Shown here piece after piece: positions 27,501 to 36,045 of a stretch of 64,000 bases of DNA (the first letter of the stretch is position 1; the number at the start of each line of letters is the position of its first letter). The notes below the pieces were generated by a model that did not search any database, had not been told where the DNA came from, and was given only the letters and a program-made list of their open reading frames with translations. Position numbers and translations under genes: made by a program. The DNA comes from Vibrio ostreae (GTDB taxonomy: Bacteria > Pseudomonadota > Gammaproteobacteria > Enterobacterales > Vibrionaceae): the NCBI RefSeq assembly GCF_019226825.1, contig NZ_CP076643.1:1364001-1428000 (forward strand). Reading direction: 5' to 3'.

Positions 27501-28769
27501 CTAACCTTGTTGCATCATCAAAGTCATAAATAATGCCATCAGCGGGACTTTCGTGCCGTTGGCAAATTGCAGATTACCGTCTTTCACATCCGCTTTTAAC
27601 TGATAACCTTTATCATCCTGAGTCGCCATTTCCATCACAACCAACTCATCTGCTCCCTGCTGTATCATCGGATATGCTGCCGCAAGTTGATTAGAAACGG
27701 ACGATTCCAGATGCCCGGTGAGCGCGGACAGCACGATACCGGGATCCTGCATCACATTATCCGTCCCTTCAGGAATAGACAAACTCCAGCTGGAAGTAAA
27801 CTCGCCTTCGCCCAGAGATGCAGACAGCTTGTCCATCGTCAAACGAAAGCCTTTAGAAAATAAGGTGTCCAGATATGGCATCGCCTGTCCCATCGCTTCA
27901 TGGGTCATTTCAGGATAGCTTTGGTAAATATTCGACAGTTGCTCAAACGAATCACTGTCAACATCCGCCAGAGTAAAATCAAGCTGCACATCACGCAGAA
28001 TGTTGTCCTGATTGACCACCTGGCCGATATTCACCACATGCTGGCTGCTGAAACGCTGAGTAGCCTCATCTAACGTTGAAGTGAACTGGTAACTGGCTTT
28101 GTCAGCACTGAATGGCGTCGTGCCATCAATATCTGTGGTGGTCAGCGCATCCAGAGTCAGGCTCTGTTTACCGATCCAGAAACCTTTGATTTGCTTGCCC
28201 TGTCCGTCAATACGCAGATGGCTGAGCTGGGCTTTTTCACCATTGGTAAAGTCCATATCAATCGATGGAACAGAAAGTGAATAAGTCAGCTCACCCAAGC
28301 GGGTCGCACTGCCCTCCAGCACCGCCGGAGTCAGAGAAATGGTGAACGGCGTTTCACCTTGATTCTGGTAATGCCAGTTGTCACTCTCCACTTTAAAACG
28401 GGTATTGCCGTTTAAGCTAGTCGTGCTGGTGATGGTAAGCGGTAACTCGGGATACTCAGGAAAATCCGACACCGCCGTTAAACTTATCAGCCCATGGGAG
28501 ATTTCACTGTCCAGTAAAAATTGGGCCGGAATACCCTGTTCGGCCAGTTGCGCTTTCAACTGAGGATCAAGAATGGTGTAGCGGGTTTCAACATGGGAAG
28601 AAAGATAGCCGCGATCATAACTGACCAGTTCAGCCGTCACCTGTTCGTTACTGAAATGAGCAATACCATCGGTGATGACATTTTGTCCAATCTGACCGAC
28701 TGCCAGTGGCCAGCACAGTACCAGGACGACCGCGCCACCCACTGCGCCAATGCGTTTTATCGTATTCAT
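27501..28769 (-). CDS. YdgA-like protein, DUF945 family
   Basis: A 422-residue protein with an N-terminal membrane anchor (about 8-25, [19 protein letters not shown]) and a long beta-rich exported region. It follows the DUF945/YdgA pattern: an early [14 protein letters not shown] stretch, repeated LDFT-type strands, and the C-terminal [18 protein letters not shown] motif. The function of YdgA is unknown. I chose the ATG at 28769 (MNTIKRIG) with AAGGA ten bases upstream. It precedes serC but is isolated from it by a terminator. Confidence 0.8.
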   Translation of the reverse strand: MNTIKRIGAVGGAVVLVLCWPLAVGQIGQNVITDGIAHFSNEQVTAELVSYDRGYLSSHVETRYTILDPQLKAQLAEQGIPAQFLLDSEISHGLISLTAVSDFPEYPELPLTITSTTSLNGNTRFKVESDNWHYQNQGETPFTISLTPAVLEGSATRLGELTYSLSVPSIDMDFTNGEKAQLSHLRIDGQGKQIKGFWIGKQSLTLDALTTTDIDGTTPFSADKASYQFTSTLDEATQRFSSQHVVNIGQVVNQDNILRDVQLDFTLADVDSDSFEQLSNIYQSYPEMTHEAMGQAMPYLDTLFSKGFRLTMDKLSASLGEGEFTSSWSLSIPEGTDNVMQDPGIVLSALTGHLESSVSNQLAAAYPMIQQGADELVVMEMATQDDKGYQLKADVKDGNLQFANGTKVPLMALFMTLMMQQG

Positions 28770-28956
28770 GTGTTCGGGATTCCTTATTGTTTGGCTCAGT
28801 CTACCGTAGATGCCCAAAGGACGAAACAGTAACAGCTGCCTGTCAGAAACGAGTAAGCAAAGTATGAAGTAAATCAGGGAATTGGTTGCCTTTGTGTCAG
28901 GATTTTTTGACTTCTAACCAGGCTCGCAAATTTGGTGGCTAAAGCCTGATAAAGTC

Positions 28957-30906
28957 ATGGATAGTGATAGCCCGTGCGAGAGTCTTGTGAACCGATATGC
29001 CCTGCTCTGTTTAGACAACAATCCGCTCAGCGTACAACACTGGCGTAACGAGCTGAGCGTGTTCGCCAGCCGCTTTGATGTGCTGAGCGCGGCTTCTTTG
29101 CAGCAAGCTCATCAGATCCTCGAGCAGGTTGAGCAACACCACCAGGTCGTAGCTCTGGTGGTGGCCAGTCATCATTCTGCTGTGGACGGTGCCGACTTTC
29201 TTATCCAGTTAGATAAGATGCCGCACACTCGTAACGCCCGCAAAATACTCATCAGCAGTGGCCTGGATATTCAGGCAATCGTTAATGCCGTCAATGAAGG
29301 CAGGCTCGATTACTGTCTGACCGAGCCACTGGCGGATAACCTGCTGCGCAAAACCGTGCAACAGGAACTCACCACCTATCTGCTCGACCACGATAGCGAC
29401 AACGTGCTCACTTACAGCAGTGTGCTGGACCAGTCGCGTATTCTGCGTGCTCATATCGACAATAAGATGCGCAGTTACCGCGAGGGCTTCATCAGTGATT
29501 ATCATCAGATGTCAGATATGGAACTGGCCGAGCAAGTGATTGGTGCCCTGTACCAGTTTTTTGAACACAATGACGAGACTCGCGCCTGTCGTACTTACTC
29601 GGCCCAACACCTGCTGACGGAAGAAGGCAGCGAAAACCGTTTTTTATGGTTCATTACCTCAGGCGAAGTCGCGCTGTACAAAAAAGATGACCAGGGCCAG
29701 CAGCGAGAAGTGGTGCGACATCCGAAAGGCAATATTGTCGGCGGCATGTCTTTTGTCACCGGTGAACCCTCGTTTTCAACCGCCATCACACTGACGCAGA
29801 CCGAAGTGATCAAACTCGACAGAAGCGTATTTGCCAAAGTAATGCACTCCGACACCCGTCTGCTGCCGTTGTTCACCAATTTACTGTTACGCCATTTTAA
29901 CCGCCGGTTGCAGCGCAGTATCACCACTAAAATCACACTGCAAAAAACGCTGGAGTCGCTGGAAAGTGCCCATCAACAATTGATAGAGCGTGAAAAAATG
30001 GCCATGCTGGGCCAACTGGTGGCTGGTGTCGCCCATGAGCTGAACAACCCCGTCGCCGCCATACTGCGCGGCGCAGAAGCGCTGGCCCGTAACATTGAAT
30101 CGATTGTTGAACACTCCCGCCATCTGCCCATCGACCATCACGGCGCGCAATTGTTACGCCAGGCGCTGCGGGTCAACCCGCTCTCAACGGCGGAGGTACG
30201 CGCGAAAGCGCAGGCTCTGGAGGCGCGTATCCAGCACAGGTTACTGGCTAAAAAGCTGGTCACTCTCGGGCTGGATGAAGACCAAGCCATACTCACCCTG
30301 GCACAGCAGGATGCCGAGCAAGCCTTGCAACTGGTCAGCGAGCTGGAAAGTTACCACCTCGCCGGGAGCAATTTACGCTCAATTACCGTCTGCTCGCAAC
30401 GGATTGCCGATATGGTCAAAAGCCTCAAGGGTTATGCCCGCCCGGACGATGAAACCTTTCATCTGGTCGATATTCATGAAGGACTGGAAGATACCCTGGT
30501 GATCTTTGAAAACCGGCTCAAAATGCACCGGGTAGAGAAAGAATACGCAGAGTTGCCCCTTGTTCGCTGTCAACCGATCGCTTTGCAACAGATCTGGACT
30601 AATCTTATCGCCAATGCGATTGACGCCCTGCCGGAGCGCGGCACACTTCATATACGAACCAGGCTGGCCGTTAAAGAGGACAAAACCTACGTGGTGGTCA
30701 GTATTACCGATGATGGCTGTGGCATCCCAGCACCATTGCTGGACAAAATTTTTGCTCTCAATTTCACCACCAAACGTGAAGGCAATTTTGGCCTGGGGAT
30801 CGGTTTATCGGTCTGTCAGCAAATCGCCCTGCAGCATCAGGGCTGGATTGAGGTCGACAGTAAGATTAACGCCTATACCTCAATGAGCTTATGGCTACCG
30901 TTATAG
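28957..30906 (+). CDS. Sensor histidine kinase with degenerate receiver and cyclic-nucleotide-binding-like domain
   Basis: A 649-residue soluble kinase. Residues about 12-135 fold like a receiver, but the phosphoacceptor Asp is replaced by Ser71 (VVASHHS) and the conserved Lys by Glu123 (LTEP), so it is a pseudo-receiver. Residues about 195-315 resemble a cyclic-nucleotide-binding domain (LWFITSGEVALYKK, VVRHPKGNIVGGMSFVTG). The kinase core has the H box at H360 (AHELNNPVAAI), an unusual 100-residue insertion, an N box (NLIANAIDAL) and DDGCGIP. The N terminus is similar to the adjacent response regulator, its likely partner. Confidence 0.9.
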   Translation: MDSDSPCESLVNRYALLCLDNNPLSVQHWRNELSVFASRFDVLSAASLQQAHQILEQVEQHHQVVALVVASHHSAVDGADFLIQLDKMPHTRNARKILISSGLDIQAIVNAVNEGRLDYCLTEPLADNLLRKTVQQELTTYLLDHDSDNVLTYSSVLDQSRILRAHIDNKMRSYREGFISDYHQMSDMELAEQVIGALYQFFEHNDETRACRTYSAQHLLTEEGSENRFLWFITSGEVALYKKDDQGQQREVVRHPKGNIVGGMSFVTGEPSFSTAITLTQTEVIKLDRSVFAKVMHSDTRLLPLFTNLLLRHFNRRLQRSITTKITLQKTLESLESAHQQLIEREKMAMLGQLVAGVAHELNNPVAAILRGAEALARNIESIVEHSRHLPIDHHGAQLLRQALRVNPLSTAEVRAKAQALEARIQHRLLAKKLVTLGLDEDQAILTLAQQDAEQALQLVSELESYHLAGSNLRSITVCSQRIADMVKSLKGYARPDDETFHLVDIHEGLEDTLVIFENRLKMHRVEKEYAELPLVRCQPIALQQIWTNLIANAIDALPERGTLHIRTRLAVKEDKTYVVVSITDDGCGIPAPLLDKIFALNFTTKREGNFGLGIGLSVCQQIALQHQGWIEVDSKINAYTSMSLWLPL

Positions 30907-31034
30907 TTTTAACGGTGCCCTGGTGATTTTTCGGTATACGACGAGTTTGCAGCTAACACTCTGACTCAGTAAATACTACAGCTACATACCGTCACGCTGA
31001 CCACGCATCAGGATTAAGTATTAAGGAGAACAAC

Positions 31035-31532
31035 ATGAATAAATACATGATTTTATGTGTTGATGATGAAAGAGAAGTGCTGGATAGCGTGGTACAGGAT
31101 CTTGACTGTTTCGAGCAGGATTTTGTACTGGAAGCTGCCGAGTCGGTCAGTGAAGCAAGACAGGTTATTGACGATTATTGTCAGCAGGATATTCATCTGG
31201 CACTGATTCTGTGCGACCACATTATGCCCGAGCAAACCGGGATTCAGTTTTTGATCGAGATGAACCAGAATCCGGATACGGCCGCAACCCGCAAGGTACT
31301 GCTGACCGGTCAGGCCGGACTGGAAGATACCATTGAGGCGGTCAACCATGCCAGCCTTGATTTCTATGTTGCTAAACCCTGGCAGGGTGACCAGTTGCGC
31401 CAGATGGTCAAAGATCAACTGACCCAGTACATCATCGACCATGAAACGGATTTGATGGCTTGGGTACAAATTCTGGATGCCGAGAAGATCCTCAATGCCA
31501 TGGCAGCAAAACGCACCACTTTTGGAGAGTAA
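31035..31532 (+). CDS. Single-domain response regulator, partner of the upstream kinase
   Basis: A 165-residue receiver protein with all active residues: the acidic pair in CVDDE, the phosphoacceptor Asp in LILCDHIMP, Thr in VLLTGQ and Lys in YVAKPW. A tail of about 35 residues follows (QYIIDHETDLMAWVQILD and onward) without a DNA-binding or enzyme domain. The same tail occurs after the pseudo-receiver of the upstream kinase, so the two proteins share ancestry along their whole N-terminal length. AAGGAG precedes the ATG, 128 bases after the kinase gene. Output is probably by protein-protein contact. Confidence 0.88.
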   Translation: MNKYMILCVDDEREVLDSVVQDLDCFEQDFVLEAAESVSEARQVIDDYCQQDIHLALILCDHIMPEQTGIQFLIEMNQNPDTAATRKVLLTGQAGLEDTIEAVNHASLDFYVAKPWQGDQLRQMVKDQLTQYIIDHETDLMAWVQILDAEKILNAMAAKRTTFGE

Positions 31533-31782
31533 GCATCCAATCTCACCAATAAACTGCAAATTTGGCTGTCGAGTCAGACAATAAACACAAAAGTTTCATA
31601 TATTTGGCATTTAAATTGCTTATTTTTACCTGAACGACAAAACAATGACATTTTTCGGTAGAGCTCGGCAACACCGTGAATTATGATGTCGACACTTTTA
31701 GAGCTTGGTTATCTTGCAAGGCATTACGTTTATATGACCTCACCGTTGACCATGGAATTAATCATAAAGAGATAGGTTTATC

Positions 31783-32337
31783 GTGATTATGCGTAAAACA
31801 ATCATTGCATCAGCACTTCTTCTTGCTTCAGCCCATTCAATGGCTGCGGTCAATCCTAACAGCCCGGCCGTGATGAGTAACTTCAGCTACGACTACGTTG
31901 AAGCGCGCATCGGCGCGAGCCCGGTTACCTATGGTGCGGCAATCAGCACTTCTATTCACCCTAATGCTCACATTATCGGCCGTGTGGATTCTGAGTTCGA
32001 AGACGACTACGACGCAGCCGCTGGTTTCGGCTTCCACGCGCCAATCAACAACTGGGCTGACTTCACTGGTGAGATGCTGTTCCGCATTCATGATGACGAA
32101 TCTCGCAGCAGCGCGGATACCGGTATGGAACTCAACCTTGGCGTACGCCAGTGGCTTGGTCCGCAACTGGAAGTGGGGGGTAAAGCCGGTTACGTTTCTA
32201 TTGATGATAACGACGACTGGATTGGTTCGGTTTACGGTCGTTTCCACTCAACAGAGCTGTTTTCTATCGGCGCTGAAGCCCGCTTCAACGATGCGTACGG
32301 CGACCAACTGATGTTTACCGCTCGTTTCAAATACTAA
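31783..32337 (+). CDS. Outer-membrane beta-barrel protein
   Basis: A 184-residue protein with a signal peptide (cleavage near AHSMAA-VNP) and alternating amphipathic strands ending in the aromatic C-terminal signature TARFKY needed for BAM-dependent insertion. Size suggests an eight-stranded barrel. It resembles the YfaZ-like or OmpA-barrel class only in general terms, and I do not assign a family. A GTG at 31783 (AGG six bases upstream) or the ATG at 31789 could start it. A strong bidirectional terminator follows. Confidence 0.75.
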   Translation: MIMRKTIIASALLLASAHSMAAVNPNSPAVMSNFSYDYVEARIGASPVTYGAAISTSIHPNAHIIGRVDSEFEDDYDAAAGFGFHAPINNWADFTGEMLFRIHDDESRSSADTGMELNLGVRQWLGPQLEVGGKAGYVSIDDNDDWIGSVYGRFHSTELFSIGAEARFNDAYGDQLMFTARFKY

Positions 32338-32396
32338 ACAGCACTCTGCGCACTGCCGGATCACTGTACGTAAAGCTGGCGTCGTATATTTGTGTC

Positions 32397-32426
32397 AAAA
32401 AACCGAGGCTTGCCTCGGTTTTTTTG
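32397..32426. terminator. Bidirectional terminator between the barrel gene and tfoX
   Basis: A 13-base-pair stem AAAAAACCGAGGC/GCCTCGGTTTTTT (32397-32409 with 32412-32424) with A and T tracts on both sides. Confidence 0.9.
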
Positions 32427-32436
32427 GTTTTGAACG

Positions 32437-33021
32437 TCACTGCCGACAACTGTCGAGCAACTGGCGTTTACGCGGTTCCTGGAGCAGTTCCCAATGCACT
32501 CCTTCGATAGCGCCAGCAAACTTCCACAGCAGACTGACATCCAGATCATTGCCGTAAATATCGCGGACTTTATTAAAGACCTTTGGCGCTCCCAGATCAA
32601 CGAAAGTCGCCACGTCCTTGATGCCCGCTTTTTTTACCATGCGCTCCAGTCTGAAATGCATATTCGGCATATCTCTTAAACGCTTCACTTCACCCTGGTT
32701 CTGGCGACAGCGCGATGCCACTGCATACTCAATCGAACGATGGATCAAATCGTCAAGGCAAGCCTTCTCAGCACGGTATAAATCCGTCACGTCATAATAA
32801 TTAACTGTCGCCGTGGTCTGCTTTTTTATATGACGGAATTTTTCACATCCTAAAGCCAGAAACTCATCATCCAACACACAGCCGCCACGAATAAACAAGC
32901 GCCCTTGTGCCAATAATGCAAACATAGAGTGATGCCGGAACAATCCTGTACCACCGAACATGGAACGCTTCTCCAACGGACCAAATTGATTGAGGAATGA
33001 GATGTATCTGTTTGTACTCAT
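32437..33021 (-). CDS. tfoX: TfoX/Sxy family competence regulator
   Basis: A 194-residue protein with both TfoX domains. The N-terminal part has FGPLEKRSMFGGTGLF and ATVNYYDV; the C-terminal part has RLRDMPNMHFRLERMVKKAGIKDV, which matches Sxy/TfoX closely. TfoX acts with CRP to induce natural-competence and type IV pilus genes, and in vibrios also type VI secretion. Vibrios carry two paralogues (TfoX and TfoY), and I cannot separate them from sequence alone. No c-di-GMP riboswitch, as found upstream of tfoY in V. cholerae, is visible in its leader, which slightly favours TfoX. Confidence 0.82.
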   Translation of the reverse strand: MSTNRYISFLNQFGPLEKRSMFGGTGLFRHHSMFALLAQGRLFIRGGCVLDDEFLALGCEKFRHIKKQTTATVNYYDVTDLYRAEKACLDDLIHRSIEYAVASRCRQNQGEVKRLRDMPNMHFRLERMVKKAGIKDVATFVDLGAPKVFNKVRDIYGNDLDVSLLWKFAGAIEGVHWELLQEPRKRQLLDSCRQ

Positions 33022-33384
33022 TGTGGTAACACCTTCTTATTGAATGAATAAAGAGGTCACCAGACAGCAATAAATAGTATCGGCTAGCCAACCGATTAAA
33101 GTGCAAAGTCCATTTATCGAACGTTTGCTTATATTTTCCTTTATCATAATGAACTGACAAAAAATAATACCATACGAAATTCACAGCAATTTATTCTCAA
33201 GTTGGCAAAAAAGAGATATGCATCACGGCGCATTAAATCTCATACTTTTGCAGTAACTTACCGGGGAAAATGCACAACAGATCATCGAAATGCTCATAAA
33301 CGGTGAATTTGTACTTGATATGAGTTGCGTATATTTGTCACCACTTTGTAGAATGGGGTTCACTAAAACGATTAATAATTAAAA
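33022..33384. promoter_or_regulatory. Divergent promoter region between tfoX and the HDOD gene
   Basis: About 360 AT-rich bases. On the tfoX side, an ATCGG...CCGAT stem with an internal GGCTAGCC palindrome (33077-33095) lies about 60 bases before the tfoX start and could structure the leader, a region where vibrios use small-RNA control. I saw no other recognisable site. Confidence 0.4.
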
Positions 33385-34305
33385 ATGAATCATCTATCTT
33401 TTTTTTGGCTTCCGGAAAACCGCCACAAACTCATTGAAGGGCTAGAAAGTGAGTTCGCACAGATGGTTAAAAATTCCATCAGTACCGGTAAGATCTCCTT
33501 ACCACCGATTCCTGAGGTGGTAGTGAAAATTCAGAAACTGTGCACGTTAGAATCGACAGGTATATCTGACGTGGCCGACTGTCTGACCGATGACCCAGGC
33601 CTGGCGGCTATTGTGATCAGGGTTGCAAACTCTGTGGTCTTTAATCGCCGCAATATTACCTGCAACGATTTGTTCACTGCGGTATCACGCCTTGGCATTA
33701 TGCGGGTTCGTGACATTGTCACAGCTCAGGCAATAGAACAGCTCAAGCACTCCATCAATCTGAGCAAAGAATGCAATGCCATGCTGGTCAACAGCGCTTC
33801 GGTATCCCGTGAATTGGGCGCAACCATGGTCATAGTGGTGCAAAGTTTTAAAGCGCTCGAGCCGGGACGTTACACCTATCTTGAGCAGGAAAAAGCACTC
33901 TTGGTTGGCCTGCTGGCGGATATCGGCCTGTTCTGCCTGGTGAATGAGTACTACCTCTATCTGGAGAGCGGCAACTATCTTGATCAGGATATCGCGCTGC
34001 AAATTTTCCAATCCAGTTGTTCTCAGACCAGTAAACAAGTGCTTAACCATTGGGGATTCGATCGTGATTTCCTTGAAGTGGCCTGTAATCAGTCGCTGAT
34101 TCAGCATGAAGAAGAAGTGAGTTATCTCGATGTCGCTCGCATCGCCCACCATCTGTTGCTGTACAGAAAGCAAGACGATGCGTATGACGAGCATGAAGTC
34201 GAGATCAACGCTACTGGTGCCGAAGTACTGTTTGAACTCAGCAACCTGAGCGAACTCGATTTTAAAGACAAACTCAGTGCGGTAATCAACGCCAGCGGTT
34301 TCTGA
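33385..34305 (+). CDS. HDOD domain protein
   Basis: A 306-residue protein carrying an HDOD domain (about 38-240), a degenerate HD-type fold found in signalling proteins. Typical stretches are LPPIPEVVVKIQKL, LTDDPGLAAIVIRVANS, AVSRLGIMRVRDIV and LLADIGLF. The metal-binding HD pair is absent, as expected, so it is probably not a phosphodiesterase but an interaction module. The start has no good ribosome site. It is followed 20 bases later by lysO, perhaps in one transcript; a functional link is not obvious. Confidence 0.87.
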   Translation: MNHLSFFWLPENRHKLIEGLESEFAQMVKNSISTGKISLPPIPEVVVKIQKLCTLESTGISDVADCLTDDPGLAAIVIRVANSVVFNRRNITCNDLFTAVSRLGIMRVRDIVTAQAIEQLKHSINLSKECNAMLVNSASVSRELGATMVIVVQSFKALEPGRYTYLEQEKALLVGLLADIGLFCLVNEYYLYLESGNYLDQDIALQIFQSSCSQTSKQVLNHWGFDRDFLEVACNQSLIQHEEEVSYLDVARIAHHLLLYRKQDDAYDEHEVEINATGAEVLFELSNLSELDFKDKLSAVINASGF

Positions 34306-34325
34306 CCCCGACTTTTGAGGATTAT

Positions 34326-35231
34326 ATGATTTCAGGGATGCTGTTTATCTTTGCCCCGCTTGTCGTGGGCTATCTGTTTAGCGTGCGCAATAAAAACTGG
34401 CTCAATAAGCTCAATCAGGTGACGTCTAACCTGGTCTATATCATGCTGTTTCTGATGGGACTGAGCTTAGCGGCTCTGGACAACCTAGGCGACAATCTGC
34501 AACTGATCATTAAGTTTGTCAGTGTCTTTTTCGTGGCTCTCGGGGCGGCTAATTTGCTCTTCCTGCCGCTGATTGATCGCTTCATGCCACTCCAGACCGA
34601 CTCTTCCCACAGCCAGTTGCCTCTTTCAAGCATGGCGCTGGAATCACTTAAACTGATTGTGGTTGTCGGTGGAGGCCTGTTATTGGGCGTAGTGCTGAAT
34701 CTGAACTTGCCCTGGGTCGACAATGCGATGGAATGGTGTTTATCGCTGCTACTGTTTTTTATTGGTATCCAGCTGCGCAACTGCGGCCTGACACTGGGAC
34801 AAATCCTGATTAACAAGCTCGGAATGATGATTGCGGCCGTCATGATTATCACCAGTTGGCTGGGTGGCTTAGTGGCGGCATTGGTACTCGACATTCCCGT
34901 TTATAAAGCGCTGGCAATGGCGTCAGGTTTTGGCTGGTATTCGCTGGCCGGCATTCTGATGGGTGATGCATTTGGGCCGGTCTATGGCGGCGCGTCATTC
35001 CTGATCGAGTTAATGCGTGAACTGGTTTCTCTGGTGATGATCCCGATGCTGATTGGGCGTAAACCGTGCACCACTATCGGCTATGCTGGCGCCACGTCCA
35101 TGGACTTCACTTTGCCGCTAATCCAGACCACCGGTGGTGTACGATGTGTGCCAGTCGCTATCGTTAGCGGCTTTATACTCAGCGTGTTAGTTCCGGTATT
35201 GATGCTTTTCTTTGTGTCACTTGCAGGCTAG
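34326..35231 (+). CDS. lysO: Lysine exporter LysO family protein
   Basis: A 301-residue inner-membrane protein with about eight or nine segments. The LysO (YbjE, DUF340) pattern is visible: SVRNKNWLNKLNQVTS, FLMGLSLAALDNL, FFIGIQLRNCGLTLGQI, the strongly conserved ASGFGWYSLAGILMGDAFGP and TTGGVRCVPVAIVSGF. E. coli LysO exports lysine and its toxic analogue thialysine. GAGG precedes the ATG well. No lysine riboswitch or ArgP site is recognisable in the short gap after the HDOD gene. Confidence 0.92.
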   Translation: MISGMLFIFAPLVVGYLFSVRNKNWLNKLNQVTSNLVYIMLFLMGLSLAALDNLGDNLQLIIKFVSVFFVALGAANLLFLPLIDRFMPLQTDSSHSQLPLSSMALESLKLIVVVGGGLLLGVVLNLNLPWVDNAMEWCLSLLLFFIGIQLRNCGLTLGQILINKLGMMIAAVMIITSWLGGLVAALVLDIPVYKALAMASGFGWYSLAGILMGDAFGPVYGGASFLIELMRELVSLVMIPMLIGRKPCTTIGYAGATSMDFTLPLIQTTGGVRCVPVAIVSGFILSVLVPVLMLFFVSLAG

Positions 35232-35344
35232 ATCGCAGGAATAGTGTTACTTATCTTATACAATGGGCATCTTTTACAGTAGACCATCTTACATAGCAAC
35301 GGCCTACGGTGAAATGAGCAATCCAAACTGGACGTAAACCTGTA

Positions 35345-35366
35345 GCTCCCTAAGCGAAAGGGAGGT
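35345..35366 (+). other. Short hairpin upstream of the periplasmic protein gene
   Basis: CTCCCT and AGGGAG are arms around a seven-base loop, about 25 bases before the start at 35392. It may shape the leader; no known element is recognised. Confidence 0.3.
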
Positions 35367-35391
35367 CGATACAAGTCAGAAAGGAACTTTT

Positions 35392-35904
35392 ATGAAACGC
35401 TTTCTTGTCACTCTGCTGTTATCAGCCGGTTCGATGAGCGCCGCAGCAGCGGACAATTCGTGCTTTGCGCAAAAGTATGACGCCTACATTGATGCTTCCC
35501 TGACGTGGTATACCGACCTGGCTGAGATGACAACACAAAAGTATCCAGATTTAGCGGAAGTCAGCCAATGGTTCCTGCAAGGTCGTAAGCACCATTTTGA
35601 ACTCAATCGCGCCGCTGTTCACTACTACCTTGAGCACGATCCGTCCAAAGTTGCCACCGGGCAACCGGTCGAAGCCTGGCTGCAGCTAGAGCAACAGGAT
35701 GTCAAAGTCCTCGCTTCGCGTAGTGATGGACTGGGTCAAATCGCGAAAACGACGTTTGATGATCGCCAGGCAGAACCACATGCCAAGAACTACGAGCTGC
35801 GTTCTGCTTTTGCCGATTTACTCAGCCATCCGAAACAGATTGAATCTGCGCTCGACAAATACAATCAGGCGATAGCCAAAACTGAGCAGATCACCTGTAA
35901 CTAA
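35392..35904 (+). CDS. Hypothetical periplasmic helical protein
   Basis: A 170-residue protein with a clear signal peptide (MKRFLVTLLLSAGSMSAAAA, cleavage near residue 20) and a predominantly helical mature part with two cysteines, one near each end (NSCFAQ and EQITCN), that could form a disulfide. I do not recognise the family. AAGGA is well placed before the ATG. It has its own terminator, and neighbours on either side seem unrelated. Confidence 0.75.
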   Translation: MKRFLVTLLLSAGSMSAAAADNSCFAQKYDAYIDASLTWYTDLAEMTTQKYPDLAEVSQWFLQGRKHHFELNRAAVHYYLEHDPSKVATGQPVEAWLQLEQQDVKVLASRSDGLGQIAKTTFDDRQAEPHAKNYELRSAFADLLSHPKQIESALDKYNQAIAKTEQITCN

Positions 35905-35972
35905 TTTACCTGTAACTTATCCCGCATGGCTATCATGACGGGTATCCGGGCACAGTCACCAACCGAATAAAC

Positions 35973-35999
35973 ACGGGACAAGAGTCCCGTTTTCGTTTA
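35973..35999 (+). terminator. Rho-independent terminator before panP
   Basis: Seven-base-pair stem ACGGGAC/GTCCCGT (35973-35979 with 35984-35990), loop AAGA, then TTTCGTTT. Confidence 0.85.
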
Positions 36000-36045
36000 G
36001 ATTGTTGTACTTAAAATCGGAAGATGAAACTTAAAACGACGCTGT

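Noticed and set aside
33080..33140. A possible c-di-GMP riboswitch in the tfoX leader
   Set aside because: GCAAAC is present on the minus strand, but the GACGCAAAG core and the second helix are missing.
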